From positions 1-10,239 of the forward strand of contig DAOVUK010000068.1 in NCBI GenBank assembly GCA_030632625.1: a stretch of 10,239 bases of DNA, written 5' to 3'. Source of the stretch: Gammaproteobacteria bacterium (GTDB lineage: Bacteria > Pseudomonadota > Gammaproteobacteria > GRL18). The position numbers and the translations under genes were made by a program. Below are positions 1 through 5,958 of the stretch, piece after piece. The notes under the pieces were generated by a model. It worked only from the letters and a program-made list of their open reading frames with translations, did not search any database and was not told the DNA's origin. Each line of letters begins with the position of its first letter. The first letter of the stretch is position 1.

Positions 1-231
1 CAGAATAATGAAACGGATGCAGTTGAGCAGAAGCAGGTGCTGCAGGAAAAAGACACCATGATTGCCCGGTTTACCCAGGAAGGTAAAGAGCTCATGAGTT
101 GTATTACAGGTCTTGAAAACGATCACCTCGAACAAACTCAGCGGATTAAAGAGCTGGAAGAAAAACAGCTCAAAATGGCAGCTGAGTATGCAGCTATGGA
201 AGCAAAATATCTGCAGGCAATGAGTAAGTAA
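1..231 (+). CDS. C-terminal part of a coiled-coil protein (5' end outside window)
   Basis: The frame is open from the first base and ends at TAA 229-231, giving 76 visible codons. A GTG at 37 and ATG at 58 lie in frame, but nothing marks either as the start, so this is most simply the tail of a longer gene. The peptide is strongly hydrophilic and rich in Glu, Lys, Gln, Leu and Met, with heptad-like spacing (for example LENDHLEQTQ, IKELEEKQLK and MEAKYLQAM). It should form a long alpha-helical coiled coil. There are no cysteine motifs, membrane segments or catalytic signatures. It converges on the cytochrome gene downstream. Function is not recognisable from this fragment. Confidence 0.6.
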   Translation, partial: QNNETDAVEQKQVLQEKDTMIARFTQEGKELMSCITGLENDHLEQTQRIKELEEKQLKMAAEYAAMEAKYLQAMSK

Positions 232-235
232 AGCA

Positions 236-263
236 GTTATAAGTTATAAGTCGTAGGTTATAA
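236..263. repeat. Short heptamer direct repeat
   Basis: Four 7 bp units lie in tandem just after the stop of the coiled-coil gene: GTTATAA (236-242), GTTATAA (243-249), the degenerate GTCGTAG (250-256) and GTTATAA (257-263). A related pair, GTCGCAG-GTCGTAA, occurs at 412-425 in the same gap. The function is unknown; it looks like slippage-prone intergenic filler. Confidence 0.6.
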
Positions 264-277
264 AAGCGAAACTTTTA
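261..277 (+). terminator. Weak AT-rich hairpin after the coiled-coil gene
   Basis: TAAAAG (261-266) pairs with CTTTTA (272-277) around a CGAAA loop, 30 bp after the stop codon at 231. The T-rich right arm could support termination, but the stem is short and has little GC, so this is tentative. Confidence 0.25.
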
Positions 278-396
278 TTAACGCCCAGATGCTGGAAAAA
301 TAAATTTTGGGATAATCCTTTTTTATCAGATTTATCTAGGTTGGAGAAATAATATCGCTGATTGATCGCTTACCCAGAAACGACCTTCTTGGCTGT

Positions 397-421
397 GATC
401 TGCGACTATGGGTCGCAGGTC
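397..421. terminator. Hairpin between two convergent genes
   Basis: GATCTGCGAC (397-406) pairs with GTCGCAGGTC (412-421) around TATGG, a 10 bp stem with one G-T pair. It lies between the convergent coiled-coil and cytochrome genes, 32 bp past the cytochrome stop. No T-run follows on either strand, so it is not a textbook intrinsic terminator. It could still stabilise a 3' end. Its right arm overlaps the GTCGCAG-GTCGTAA heptamer pair. Confidence 0.4.
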
Positions 422-452
422 GTAACCTGATTCAATCTGCCTTTACCTATTA

Positions 453-1505
453 TTAAGGAAGTTCAAAATGATCTAGCGCGTTAAGAAGTATCTCGTGTTG
501 ATTGGTGTCATTCCAGAAACGTTCGTATGCCGGCATGGAATCGGGCATTAACTCCTCATGAAACACGACTTCCCTGATAGATGCGGTGTTGGCCTTCCAC
601 CATTGAAGACTAAGTAGTTTCGTATCGGAGGCAGTGTGGCAGCCCTGACATGTGGGAACAATGACATCACGATAAAGCTCTTCCTCAACCTCCCCAACAT
701 TCCAGCTGGCCGGAATATAATCCAGGTCCTGCGTGTCTCTAGGTAGTCCTGCACCACCGTAAAGGCCCTTGACGAGCTTTCTGGTTGCCTTTGTCGGATC
801 AGTACCAAGCACAGCTTCATTTAATTTTTTGATATTTGGCTCCAGGCTAGCCTGTGTGGTATCACCGAATGCCATGGTTCTTATGTCGAAAGCCAGAAAA
901 GTCGCATTGGTTTCACCTGAACCATCATTATAGCCACTCAACAAGGGAGACTCTGCGTCATCATCACCGCCATGACAGGAATAACATGCGGCCGGGAGGT
1001 ATAATGGTTCGCCGCCTTCAACAAAAATCGTGCTAGTGACTCGATTACCGGTATCAGCATTAAACACATAGAACTTGGTGATTAGATCATCCTCAGGGCC
1101 TGGTGAGTATTCCATATTGACTATCGAGACTGGATTCGTCCCATCAAGGGCATCCTTCTCTTTTTTGTAATTTGCTGTGGTGAAGGCAATGTTACCTTCA
1201 TATCCGGGCCTCTTGTCTTTTACCATTGAGATGGAACGCCAAAATGCCAGATCTCCGTCACTGAAATGCCCCTTGACTACAATTTCCTCATTGACTGGAT
1301 CTTTGTAACCATTCACTTTCAGCCAATCTTCCTGGGTCGGTCTTAGGTTGTCTGGGTCTATCGTGTTGTAGTATGCGATAGCTACATTTTTATCATCGAC
1401 TCCCCCCGATTTCAGGAAACTATGCTGCTGTGAAAAAACTGTACCCGGAACTGCGATACTCAAACTTGCCATCAGCACCCCAGCAACTATTGTTCTTTTT
1501 TTCAT
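453..1505 (-). CDS. Secreted di-heme c-type cytochrome
   Basis: A 350-residue protein with two CxxCH heme c attachment sites: CYSCH at residues 174-178 and CQGCH at 286-290. Residues 1-25 form a Sec signal peptide (MKKR, then a hydrophobic core, then TVFS before Gln), so it should mature in the periplasm, where c-type heme is attached. ELMPDSMPAYERFW (318-331) offers Met320 or Met324 as a distal ligand for the second heme; Met211 is a possible ligand for the first. The first ~170 residues carry no heme motif and I do not recognise their fold. The start was chosen at 1505 because GAGAGGAA precedes it at good spacing and the signal peptide begins there; an in-frame start at 1559 would add 18 charged residues ahead of the signal. 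A role in periplasmic electron transfer is inferred; the partner is unknown and no oxidase or reductase gene is adjacent. Confidence 0.85.
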   Translation of the reverse strand: MKKRTIVAGVLMASLSIAVPGTVFSQQHSFLKSGGVDDKNVAIAYYNTIDPDNLRPTQEDWLKVNGYKDPVNEEIVVKGHFSDGDLAFWRSISMVKDKRPGYEGNIAFTTANYKKEKDALDGTNPVSIVNMEYSPGPEDDLITKFYVFNADTGNRVTSTIFVEGGEPLYLPAACYSCHGGDDDAESPLLSGYNDGSGETNATFLAFDIRTMAFGDTTQASLEPNIKKLNEAVLGTDPTKATRKLVKGLYGGAGLPRDTQDLDYIPASWNVGEVEEELYRDVIVPTCQGCHTASDTKLLSLQWWKANTASIREVVFHEELMPDSMPAYERFWNDTNQHEILLNALDHFELP

Positions 1506-1999
1506 GTCTTTATTCCTCTCTGCGTTATGCCAAGCTAACGGGATAGCCTCTCCCACCATCTAGCGTAGCGTTAGTAAATTGTTATTTTTCGCTTCACCCT
1601 TCGTTTCCGGCTCAAAATAGTGGTGGTTATCACCTCTGAAAATAAAGCCAACTTCGAAGTGTTTACGACAAGAAATACCAAGTATCAATTTTGAAACTCT
1701 CAATTTATGGCCCATGCTACACTCTCAACACAAAAAACACATGACCCAAATGGGTCAAAATAATAAGTGGATACCCCCTTAAATAATTAATAAGTCTAGT
1801 GATCGACTGAATACGATTTGAGTTTTCCACAAGTGGAAAGAAATTAGAGATGAATATGTATATTCTTGTAGGATGTTGATGTCTGAATGCGTAGGAAATT
1901 GTAAATAAATCAGATTTTTCTAACCAAGCATTGCAGCAGGCAAGCCGCTCAATGTCATGTTCCTGAGTTGCGGCACTGCTATGTAGTCATAAAAGCTTA
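1506..1999. promoter_or_regulatory. Long gene-free region with clustered dyads upstream of the cytochrome gene
   Basis: These 494 bp separate the cytochrome start from the mutM stop, both minus-strand, and I see no convincing gene. The cytochrome promoter must lie here, but no clear -35/-10 pair stands out. Perfect dyads are visible: ACTTCGAAGT (1651-1660), TCAATTTTGA (1685-1694), TGACCCA-AA-TGGGTCA (1742-1757), TTTCCAC-AA-GTGGAAA (1824-1839) and GAATAT-GT-ATATTC (1852-1865). The two 16 bp dyads share the same design, 7 bp arms around AA, and suit binding by a dimeric regulator. None is followed by a T-run, so they are poor terminators. Regulator identity is unknown. Confidence 0.45.
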
Positions 2000-2815
2000 T
2001 CACTTCTGGCAATTGGTACAGTAAACCGTACTGCGATTGCCTAATCTGATTTCCTTTAATGGCTTTTGACATTTAACACAGGGTTGATCGGTACGGCCAT
2101 AAACCAGTAGTTCCTGTTTAAAATAGCCGGGTTTTCCTGTGCCGCCGACAAAATCTTTCAGCGTTGTGCCACCCTGTGAAATAGCCTGTTCAAGTATTCG
2201 TTTGCTTTCAGTACAGAGTCTCTCATAGCGTTGTTTACTGATTTTGCCAGCAGCCCGCCTGGGGTGTATGCCGCTGGCAAACAGTGCTTCATTGGCGTAA
2301 ATATTACCAATACCAACCACCACCCTGCTGTTCATAATGAACTGTTTGACGGCGACTGTTTTATTTCTGGATAATTTATACAGGCTGGCGGCATTAAAAT
2401 GCTCTGACAGGGGCTCAGGGCCCAGATGACTTAATAATGGGTGTTCATCAACAGGCTCAGTGGTCCATAGCACTGCGCCGAAACGCCGCGGATCTTTTAA
2501 CCGCAGCGCTTTGCCATTGGCAAAGCAGAATTCAACATGCTCGTGTTTATCATAAGCACTTTCAGGCGGCACAATTCTGAGACTACCGGACATGCCCAGA
2601 TGAATAATGAGCGTGCCTTTGTCAGTCAGCAGTAATAAATATTTAGCCCGGCGTTTAATTGACGTGATTGTTTGTTGATTCAACGAAGAGGCAAGATCAT
2701 CAGGAATCGGCCAGCGCAGTCGGGCATTTCTGATGTTGACCCGGATAATAGGGGAATTTAAGACGTGTGCAGAAATTCCCCGCAGTGTGGTTTCAACTTC
2801 AGGCAATTCCGGCAT
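2000..2815 (-). CDS. mutM: Formamidopyrimidine-DNA glycosylase (Fpg/MutM)
   Basis: A bifunctional DNA glycosylase/AP lyase that removes 8-oxoguanine and formamidopyrimidines in base excision repair. At 271 residues it is the usual family length. After Met removal, Pro2 is the Schiff-base nucleophile and Glu3 the acid (PELPEVETT). Other hallmarks are Lys58, HLGMSG (72-77), DPRRFG (108-113), GIGNIYANE (168-176, helix-two-turn-helix region), and a complete C-terminal zinc finger with Cys246, Cys249, Cys266, Cys269 and the DNA-contacting Arg261. The start is fixed by the MPELPE N-terminus, although the bases upstream (CCTAACGCCAAT) show no good ribosome binding site. It begins 33 bp after the stop of the small exported-protein gene on the same strand and is probably co-transcribed with it. 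Nothing suggests loss of activity. Confidence 0.97.
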   Translation of the reverse strand: MPELPEVETTLRGISAHVLNSPIIRVNIRNARLRWPIPDDLASSLNQQTITSIKRRAKYLLLLTDKGTLIIHLGMSGSLRIVPPESAYDKHEHVEFCFANGKALRLKDPRRFGAVLWTTEPVDEHPLLSHLGPEPLSEHFNAASLYKLSRNKTVAVKQFIMNSRVVVGIGNIYANEALFASGIHPRRAAGKISKQRYERLCTESKRILEQAISQGGTTLKDFVGGTGKPGYFKQELLVYGRTDQPCVKCQKPLKEIRLGNRSTVYCTNCQK

Positions 2816-2848
2816 ATTGGCGTTAGGCTGTACTTACGTAATATAGAA

Positions 2849-3145
2849 TTAATTGTTTTCAAAACGGCCCAGAGGTCGATTAAAAGTATAATTCAAAGGC
2901 TTTTCAACAAGCACCTCGGCTGTTTCGCCGAAATTCTCTCCAGGTACGCTGAAAAGTAAGCCAACACCATGTATAACAATACCGACAGCACTGCCGACAA
3001 CGCCTAAGGGGCGAGCCAGGAGTAAATCGACGATAACTTCTTCTTCTGTTATTGCCTCATCATCATAATAGCTATATTCAGCAAAACTGACTGATGTCAT
3101 AGAAATCAGTAGAGCGAATAGCACGGCACTTATTGTTGTTTTCAT
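2849..3145 (-). CDS. Small exported protein with paired RPLG motifs
   Basis: A 98-residue protein with a clear Sec signal peptide (MKTTISAV..., likely cut after SFA at 22). The mature part starts with an acidic, Tyr-rich stretch (EYSYYDDE, then ITEEE). It continues with a Gly/Val-rich hydrophobic segment (residues 47-66) that could associate with a membrane. The motif RPLG occurs twice (45-48 and 90-93) and brackets the core, which ends in PLNYTFNRPLG. Small gammaproteobacterial proteins of this layout are known to me only as uncharacterised; I assign no function. GGAGA stands 5 bp before the ATG, a good ribosome binding site. It lies directly upstream of mutM, and its own upstream gap holds a 24 bp palindrome. 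An envelope role is inferred from the signal peptide only. Confidence 0.8.
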   Translation of the reverse strand: MKTTISAVLFALLISMTSVSFAEYSYYDDEAITEEEVIVDLLLARPLGVVGSAVGIVIHGVGLLFSVPGENFGETAEVLVEKPLNYTFNRPLGRFENN

Positions 3146-3184
3146 TGTTTCTCCACTTGTTCTTTATACCCAACTTATTTTTTT

Positions 3185-3208
3185 AAAAGTTATTTTAAAA
3201 TAACTTTT
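3185..3208. repeat. Perfect 24 bp AT-rich palindrome upstream of the small exported-protein gene
   Basis: AAAAGTTATTTT (3185-3196) is followed directly by its reverse complement AAAATAACTTTT (3197-3208). It sits 40 bp upstream of the ATG at 3145. A TATAAA that could serve as a -10 lies at 3163-3168 on the minus strand, so the palindrome would cover the -35 zone. It could be an operator, a promoter element or a very AT-rich cruciform. Having almost no GC, it is a weak terminator candidate. The rest of the 244 bp gap (3146-3389) shows no gene. Confidence 0.5.
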
Positions 3209-3345
3209 TGAAAATTTTCCTGATTAAGAATACATATACAGTAATCATAGTCAGGTAATTTCTCTAAAGCAAGTTTAAGAGTTTGAAAGTACTAAATCAT
3301 TCACATTTTATGCTAAAAGTGAGTGCATTAGCGCTTTTTTATTTT

Positions 3346-3364
3346 AAAAATCTCTGCTCCAGAG
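3346..3364 (-). terminator. Probable weak intrinsic terminator after the DUF4340 gene
   Basis: Read on the minus strand, CTCTG-GAG-CAGAG (3364-3352) forms a 5 bp stem and is followed by ATTTTT. It lies 26 bp after the DUF4340 stop at 3390. Position and T-run fit the end of the ABC operon; the short stem keeps confidence moderate. Confidence 0.4.
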
Positions 3365-3389
3365 GCCGGAACGCTGAATAGTTACACTT

Positions 3390-4313
3390 TTATTGTAGTG
3401 AGAATTCCGTAAGCTGTTTCAGTGTCTGCGGGCTGATCCAGTATGCCAGCTGAATATCTGTACGCAATAGTTTGATTTGTCCACCATCTTGAATAATTAA
3501 ATAATGAATGGTGTTTATTTTTGAATCTTTGTCACTGGAGGGCAAGGTAAAGCTTATGGTGATAGCTGGACTTTGCTGCAGTTCGGCATTACTTATCGGC
3601 ACCGAGACACTGGTTTCAATTTTGCTTGCCCGGACATGCTGCCAGAATTGAATCAACCCGGCGATGCTGTCAGATGTGATATCAGCTGAGTCCGGTGTTA
3701 ATTGCCAGCGACCCTCCGTGATGGTTAATTTTTTATCAGACCAGGCAATACTCTTAATACTGGATTGAGGTGGTATCAGCACAGGTGAAATAAAAGTATC
3801 CAGATTGGCTCTTAATTGATAATAAATAGTGCCGTTAATCAGATGCACTGTGTTATTGCCTGACTGGAGATTATCATTAATATTCATGGCATAACGCTGA
3901 TGATGGACAGGATCTTCGCTGCCGATAAGCAATTGTTTTTCATTAAGCCGGATTGAAATAAGAGGGTTCTCCAGATGGTAGCGGGCCAGCTCATTGTCAC
4001 TGATCTGAAATTGTGAATAACTACGCTTCTCTGCCAGTGCGGTAATCGTACTAACTCGCAGGGGATTGGCCGGCAACTGGTAGGGTTGTTGTAAAAACCA
4101 GCCATTTTTTTGTTTATTTAATTGAATTGAACCAATATCCTGTCGCTCAATAGTAATCGTGTTCACTTCGGCTGCTTTTAATGAGGTCAAAAATTGAAAT
4201 ACTGTGCGCTGCAGACCTGGTTGAAACCAGGCTATAAGTGATAACAGAATGACAATAATAACAAGAATGCCATTGGTTTTAGCGATGCTTCGGGTTCTGC
4301 TTTCAAACTGCAT
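3390..4313 (-). CDS. DUF4340 domain protein, auxiliary to a Gld-type ABC transporter
   Basis: A 307-residue protein with one N-terminal membrane segment (about residues 14-30) and a large soluble part that should face the periplasm. It resembles DUF4340 proteins, with a GWFLQQPYQLPAN segment (71-83), YHLENPLISIRL (112-123) and LIGSEDPVHHQRYAM (129-143), the family's repeated beta-rich pattern. Function is unestablished; it is known mainly as the last gene of clusters encoding a GldA-like ATPase, a permease and a GldG-like protein, exactly its setting here. Its ATG overlaps the stop of the GldG-like gene by one base (TAATG), so translation is probably coupled; AGAGG lies a rather long 11 bp upstream. 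A weak terminator-like hairpin follows. I infer that it is a subunit or accessory of the ABC complex. Confidence 0.8.
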   Translation of the reverse strand: MQFESRTRSIAKTNGILVIIVILLSLIAWFQPGLQRTVFQFLTSLKAAEVNTITIERQDIGSIQLNKQKNGWFLQQPYQLPANPLRVSTITALAEKRSYSQFQISDNELARYHLENPLISIRLNEKQLLIGSEDPVHHQRYAMNINDNLQSGNNTVHLINGTIYYQLRANLDTFISPVLIPPQSSIKSIAWSDKKLTITEGRWQLTPDSADITSDSIAGLIQFWQHVRASKIETSVSVPISNAELQQSPAITISFTLPSSDKDSKINTIHYLIIQDGGQIKLLRTDIQLAYWISPQTLKQLTEFSLQ

Positions 4314-5860
4314 TATCGATTGCGCCTCTTAAACCAGATGAGACTGCCGCTTAAGATCAGTAGTCCGGGGATGATAAAGAGAAAAAATCCACCCAGCAGC
4401 GACAGCATGACGGGTGACATCTCTAACACAATATCATCTTTAATACGGCTTGGAATGGCAATAAACTGTTCGTCGTGGCTCAGCCAGTTGAAAATATTGA
4501 TTCCCATGCTCAAATTGCCGGCATTACCCAGAAAGGTATTTGACAGGAAATCACCATCGCCCATAACAATAATGCGCTGTTCTCTGGTGTTATTGGGGGT
4601 GTTATTGGGGGTATTATTGGGGATGTTATCGGAGGGGTTATCGGCAATGTTATTCTTGCTGATCTCAGCGGTGAGTTCATCGCTGATCGGGCGAGTTAAC
4701 ACCATGCCAATGGTAATCGGGCCAAGTATATCCAGCAGCTCACTAAAATGAACGGTGTCTTTTAATGGTGACGTCTCAATCCAGCTGCGTGCTATGGTGG
4801 TTAAAAACGGGGTCATCTTAAAATGCTTATTGAGGGAAGAGTTGAGGGATGAGTTGAGAGACTGCCCGGAATGATCTTCTTCTTTATTACTGATGTCTGC
4901 CCTCTCTTCGTTATCATCCAGATAAGTCGGCAGGCGTTCAATCCCTGCGGCTTGTGGAAACAAAGTCACGGTGGAAAAACCCTCATTAACAGGGTGTCGG
5001 GGATAGTCTGTGACAATGGCATAATCCGGACGGCTGATGTCGTATTGACGAGTGCTGGGATCAACCACTACACCATCGAGAAATTCAATTCCCAGCAGTT
5101 CAGAGAGGGGCAATAAGCCGTTCATCGGCTGATTTTTAGCAATATTTAATGGCTCTCCCAACCACAGTAAGTTACCGCCTGCTTTAACATAGTCCATAAT
5201 CAAATGGACTTCACCGGGTAGAAACGCAGTTTGCGGGCCGGCAATCACTAAAACAGAAACATTGTCAGGGATACTCCTTTTCTTAGCCAGGTTCAGAGTA
5301 TCAACTAAAAAACCCTGTTTTATCAGATGGCGGGTAAAACTGTTCAGGTCAAAATTTGCTCCGCGTTCCGGACTGCGTTCACCATGTCCCTGAGTGAAGA
5401 TAATAGTACGTTCTCTGGCACGCATAAGCCGATATAAAGTATTGCTCAGATCCTGTTCAGAGAGTTCGGTTAAATGTTCCTGTCGGCCCTGATAAGTGAT
5501 AATCATTTCGCCGTCAACCACAATATTCAGACTACGGATTTTTTCCGGATCGGCATTGGGATTGACAAAGGCAAGTGAAATATCCGGTTTAAGCTGTTGA
5601 TAACGCTTAAGCAATTCTCGTACTGATTGTTTGATGCGGGAATTGCTGGTATAAGAAATAATTTCAACAGGTGCCTCAAGCGTGTCCAGTAATTTCAGAC
5701 TGATTTCATTGAGTGAGTTCTGGCTGTTAACAGTCCAGTCCGCCAGATAGACATAACGATTACTTAAAAAAGCTAATAGACTAATGATGGTCAGAAACAA
5801 AATAGTAAAAAGAATGTTCTGCCATTTTAAATGTCTGGTTGAACTATTGTTAATTTCCAT
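4313..5860 (-). CDS. GldG-like ABC transporter auxiliary membrane protein
   Basis: A 515-residue protein with a membrane segment at each end (about 15-33 and 484-508) and a large extracytoplasmic domain between. It matches the ABC_transp_aux/GldG family: FTQGHGERS (155-163), VLVIAGPQTAF (203-213), MDYVKAGGNLLWLGEP (222-237), VMGDGDFLSN (432-441) and IFNWLS (456-461). The family is related to intraflagellar-transport IFT52-type domains and, in Bacteroidetes, to gliding; elsewhere the substrate is unknown. The start at 5860 (MEINNSS) gives the usual short cytoplasmic tail. The frame is open upstream to 6070, but that extension is a translated repeat overlapping the permease gene and is unlikely. 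The ribosome binding site is weak (AAGATAAG). Two period-12 repeats expand loops at residues 334-344 (SLN/SS) and 403-425 (PNNT). Confidence 0.85.
   Translation of the reverse strand: MEINNSSTRHLKWQNILFTILFLTIISLLAFLSNRYVYLADWTVNSQNSLNEISLKLLDTLEAPVEIISYTSNSRIKQSVRELLKRYQQLKPDISLAFVNPNADPEKIRSLNIVVDGEMIITYQGRQEHLTELSEQDLSNTLYRLMRARERTIIFTQGHGERSPERGANFDLNSFTRHLIKQGFLVDTLNLAKKRSIPDNVSVLVIAGPQTAFLPGEVHLIMDYVKAGGNLLWLGEPLNIAKNQPMNGLLPLSELLGIEFLDGVVVDPSTRQYDISRPDYAIVTDYPRHPVNEGFSTVTLFPQAAGIERLPTYLDDNEERADISNKEEDHSGQSLNSSLNSSLNKHFKMTPFLTTIARSWIETSPLKDTVHFSELLDILGPITIGMVLTRPISDELTAEISKNNIADNPSDNIPNNTPNNTPNNTREQRIIVMGDGDFLSNTFLGNAGNLSMGINIFNWLSHDEQFIAIPSRIKDDIVLEMSPVMLSLLGGFFLFIIPGLLILSGSLIWFKRRNR
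4586..4657. repeat. 12 bp tandem repeat inside the GldG-like gene (PNNT array)
   Basis: Six 12 bp units: GGTGTTATTGGG (4586-4597 and 4598-4609), GGTATTATTGGG (4610-4621), GATGTTATCGGA (4622-4633), GGGGTTATCGGC (4634-4645) and the most diverged AATGTTATTCTT (4646-4657). On the coding strand they read KNNI-ADNP-SDNI-PNNT-PNNT-PNNT. The units nearest the 3' end of the gene are the most alike, which suggests recent expansion there. Unit changes keep the reading frame. Confidence 0.85.
4830..4861. repeat. 12 bp tandem repeat inside the GldG-like gene (SLNS array)
   Basis: Two full units plus a partial third with period 12: TTGAGGGAAGAG (4830-4841), TTGAGGGATGAG (4842-4853) and TTGAGAGA (4854-4861). 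On the coding strand they encode SLNSSLNSSLN, in a poorly conserved, acidic loop of the extracytoplasmic domain. Reading frame is preserved. Confidence 0.75.
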
Positions 5861-5874
5861 AAAACTTATCTTTA

Positions 5875-5958
5875 GATCCTTAATGAGCTCTCTAATGCGC
5901 TCTCTAATGCGCTCTCTAATGCGCTCTCTAATGTGCTCTCTAATGTGCTCTCTAATGT
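5875..5958. repeat. 12 bp minisatellite between permease stop and GldG start
   Basis: Six uninterrupted units: GCTCTCTAATGC three times (5887-5922) then GCTCTCTAATGT three times (5923-5958). A degenerate seventh unit (GATCCTTAATGA, 5875-5886, 8 of 12 matching) follows on the GldG side. The permease stop (5952-5954) is inside the unit nearest the permease, so the same TAG recurs in frame every 12 bases. In the GldG frame the array would read as repeated HIRE or RIRE. The array fills nearly all of the 91 bp between the two genes. Confidence 0.9.

Noticed and set aside
1506..1559. N-terminal extension of the cytochrome (start at 1559)
   Set aside because: It would bury the signal peptide behind 18 residues, whereas the ATG at 1505 has a good ribosome binding site and starts a classic signal.
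1824..1839. Terminator of mutM
   Set aside because: The dyad is about 160 bp past the mutM stop, has only a 2 bp centre and lacks a T-run, so an operator-like site is more plausible.
4320..4751. 143-codon plus-strand open frame
   Set aside because: It is antisense to the GldG-like gene; its hydrophobic repeats (GVLLGVLLG) are the complement of the PNNT array.
5875..5958. CRISPR array
   Set aside because: Units are 12 bp and directly tandem, without spacers, and no cas gene is present.
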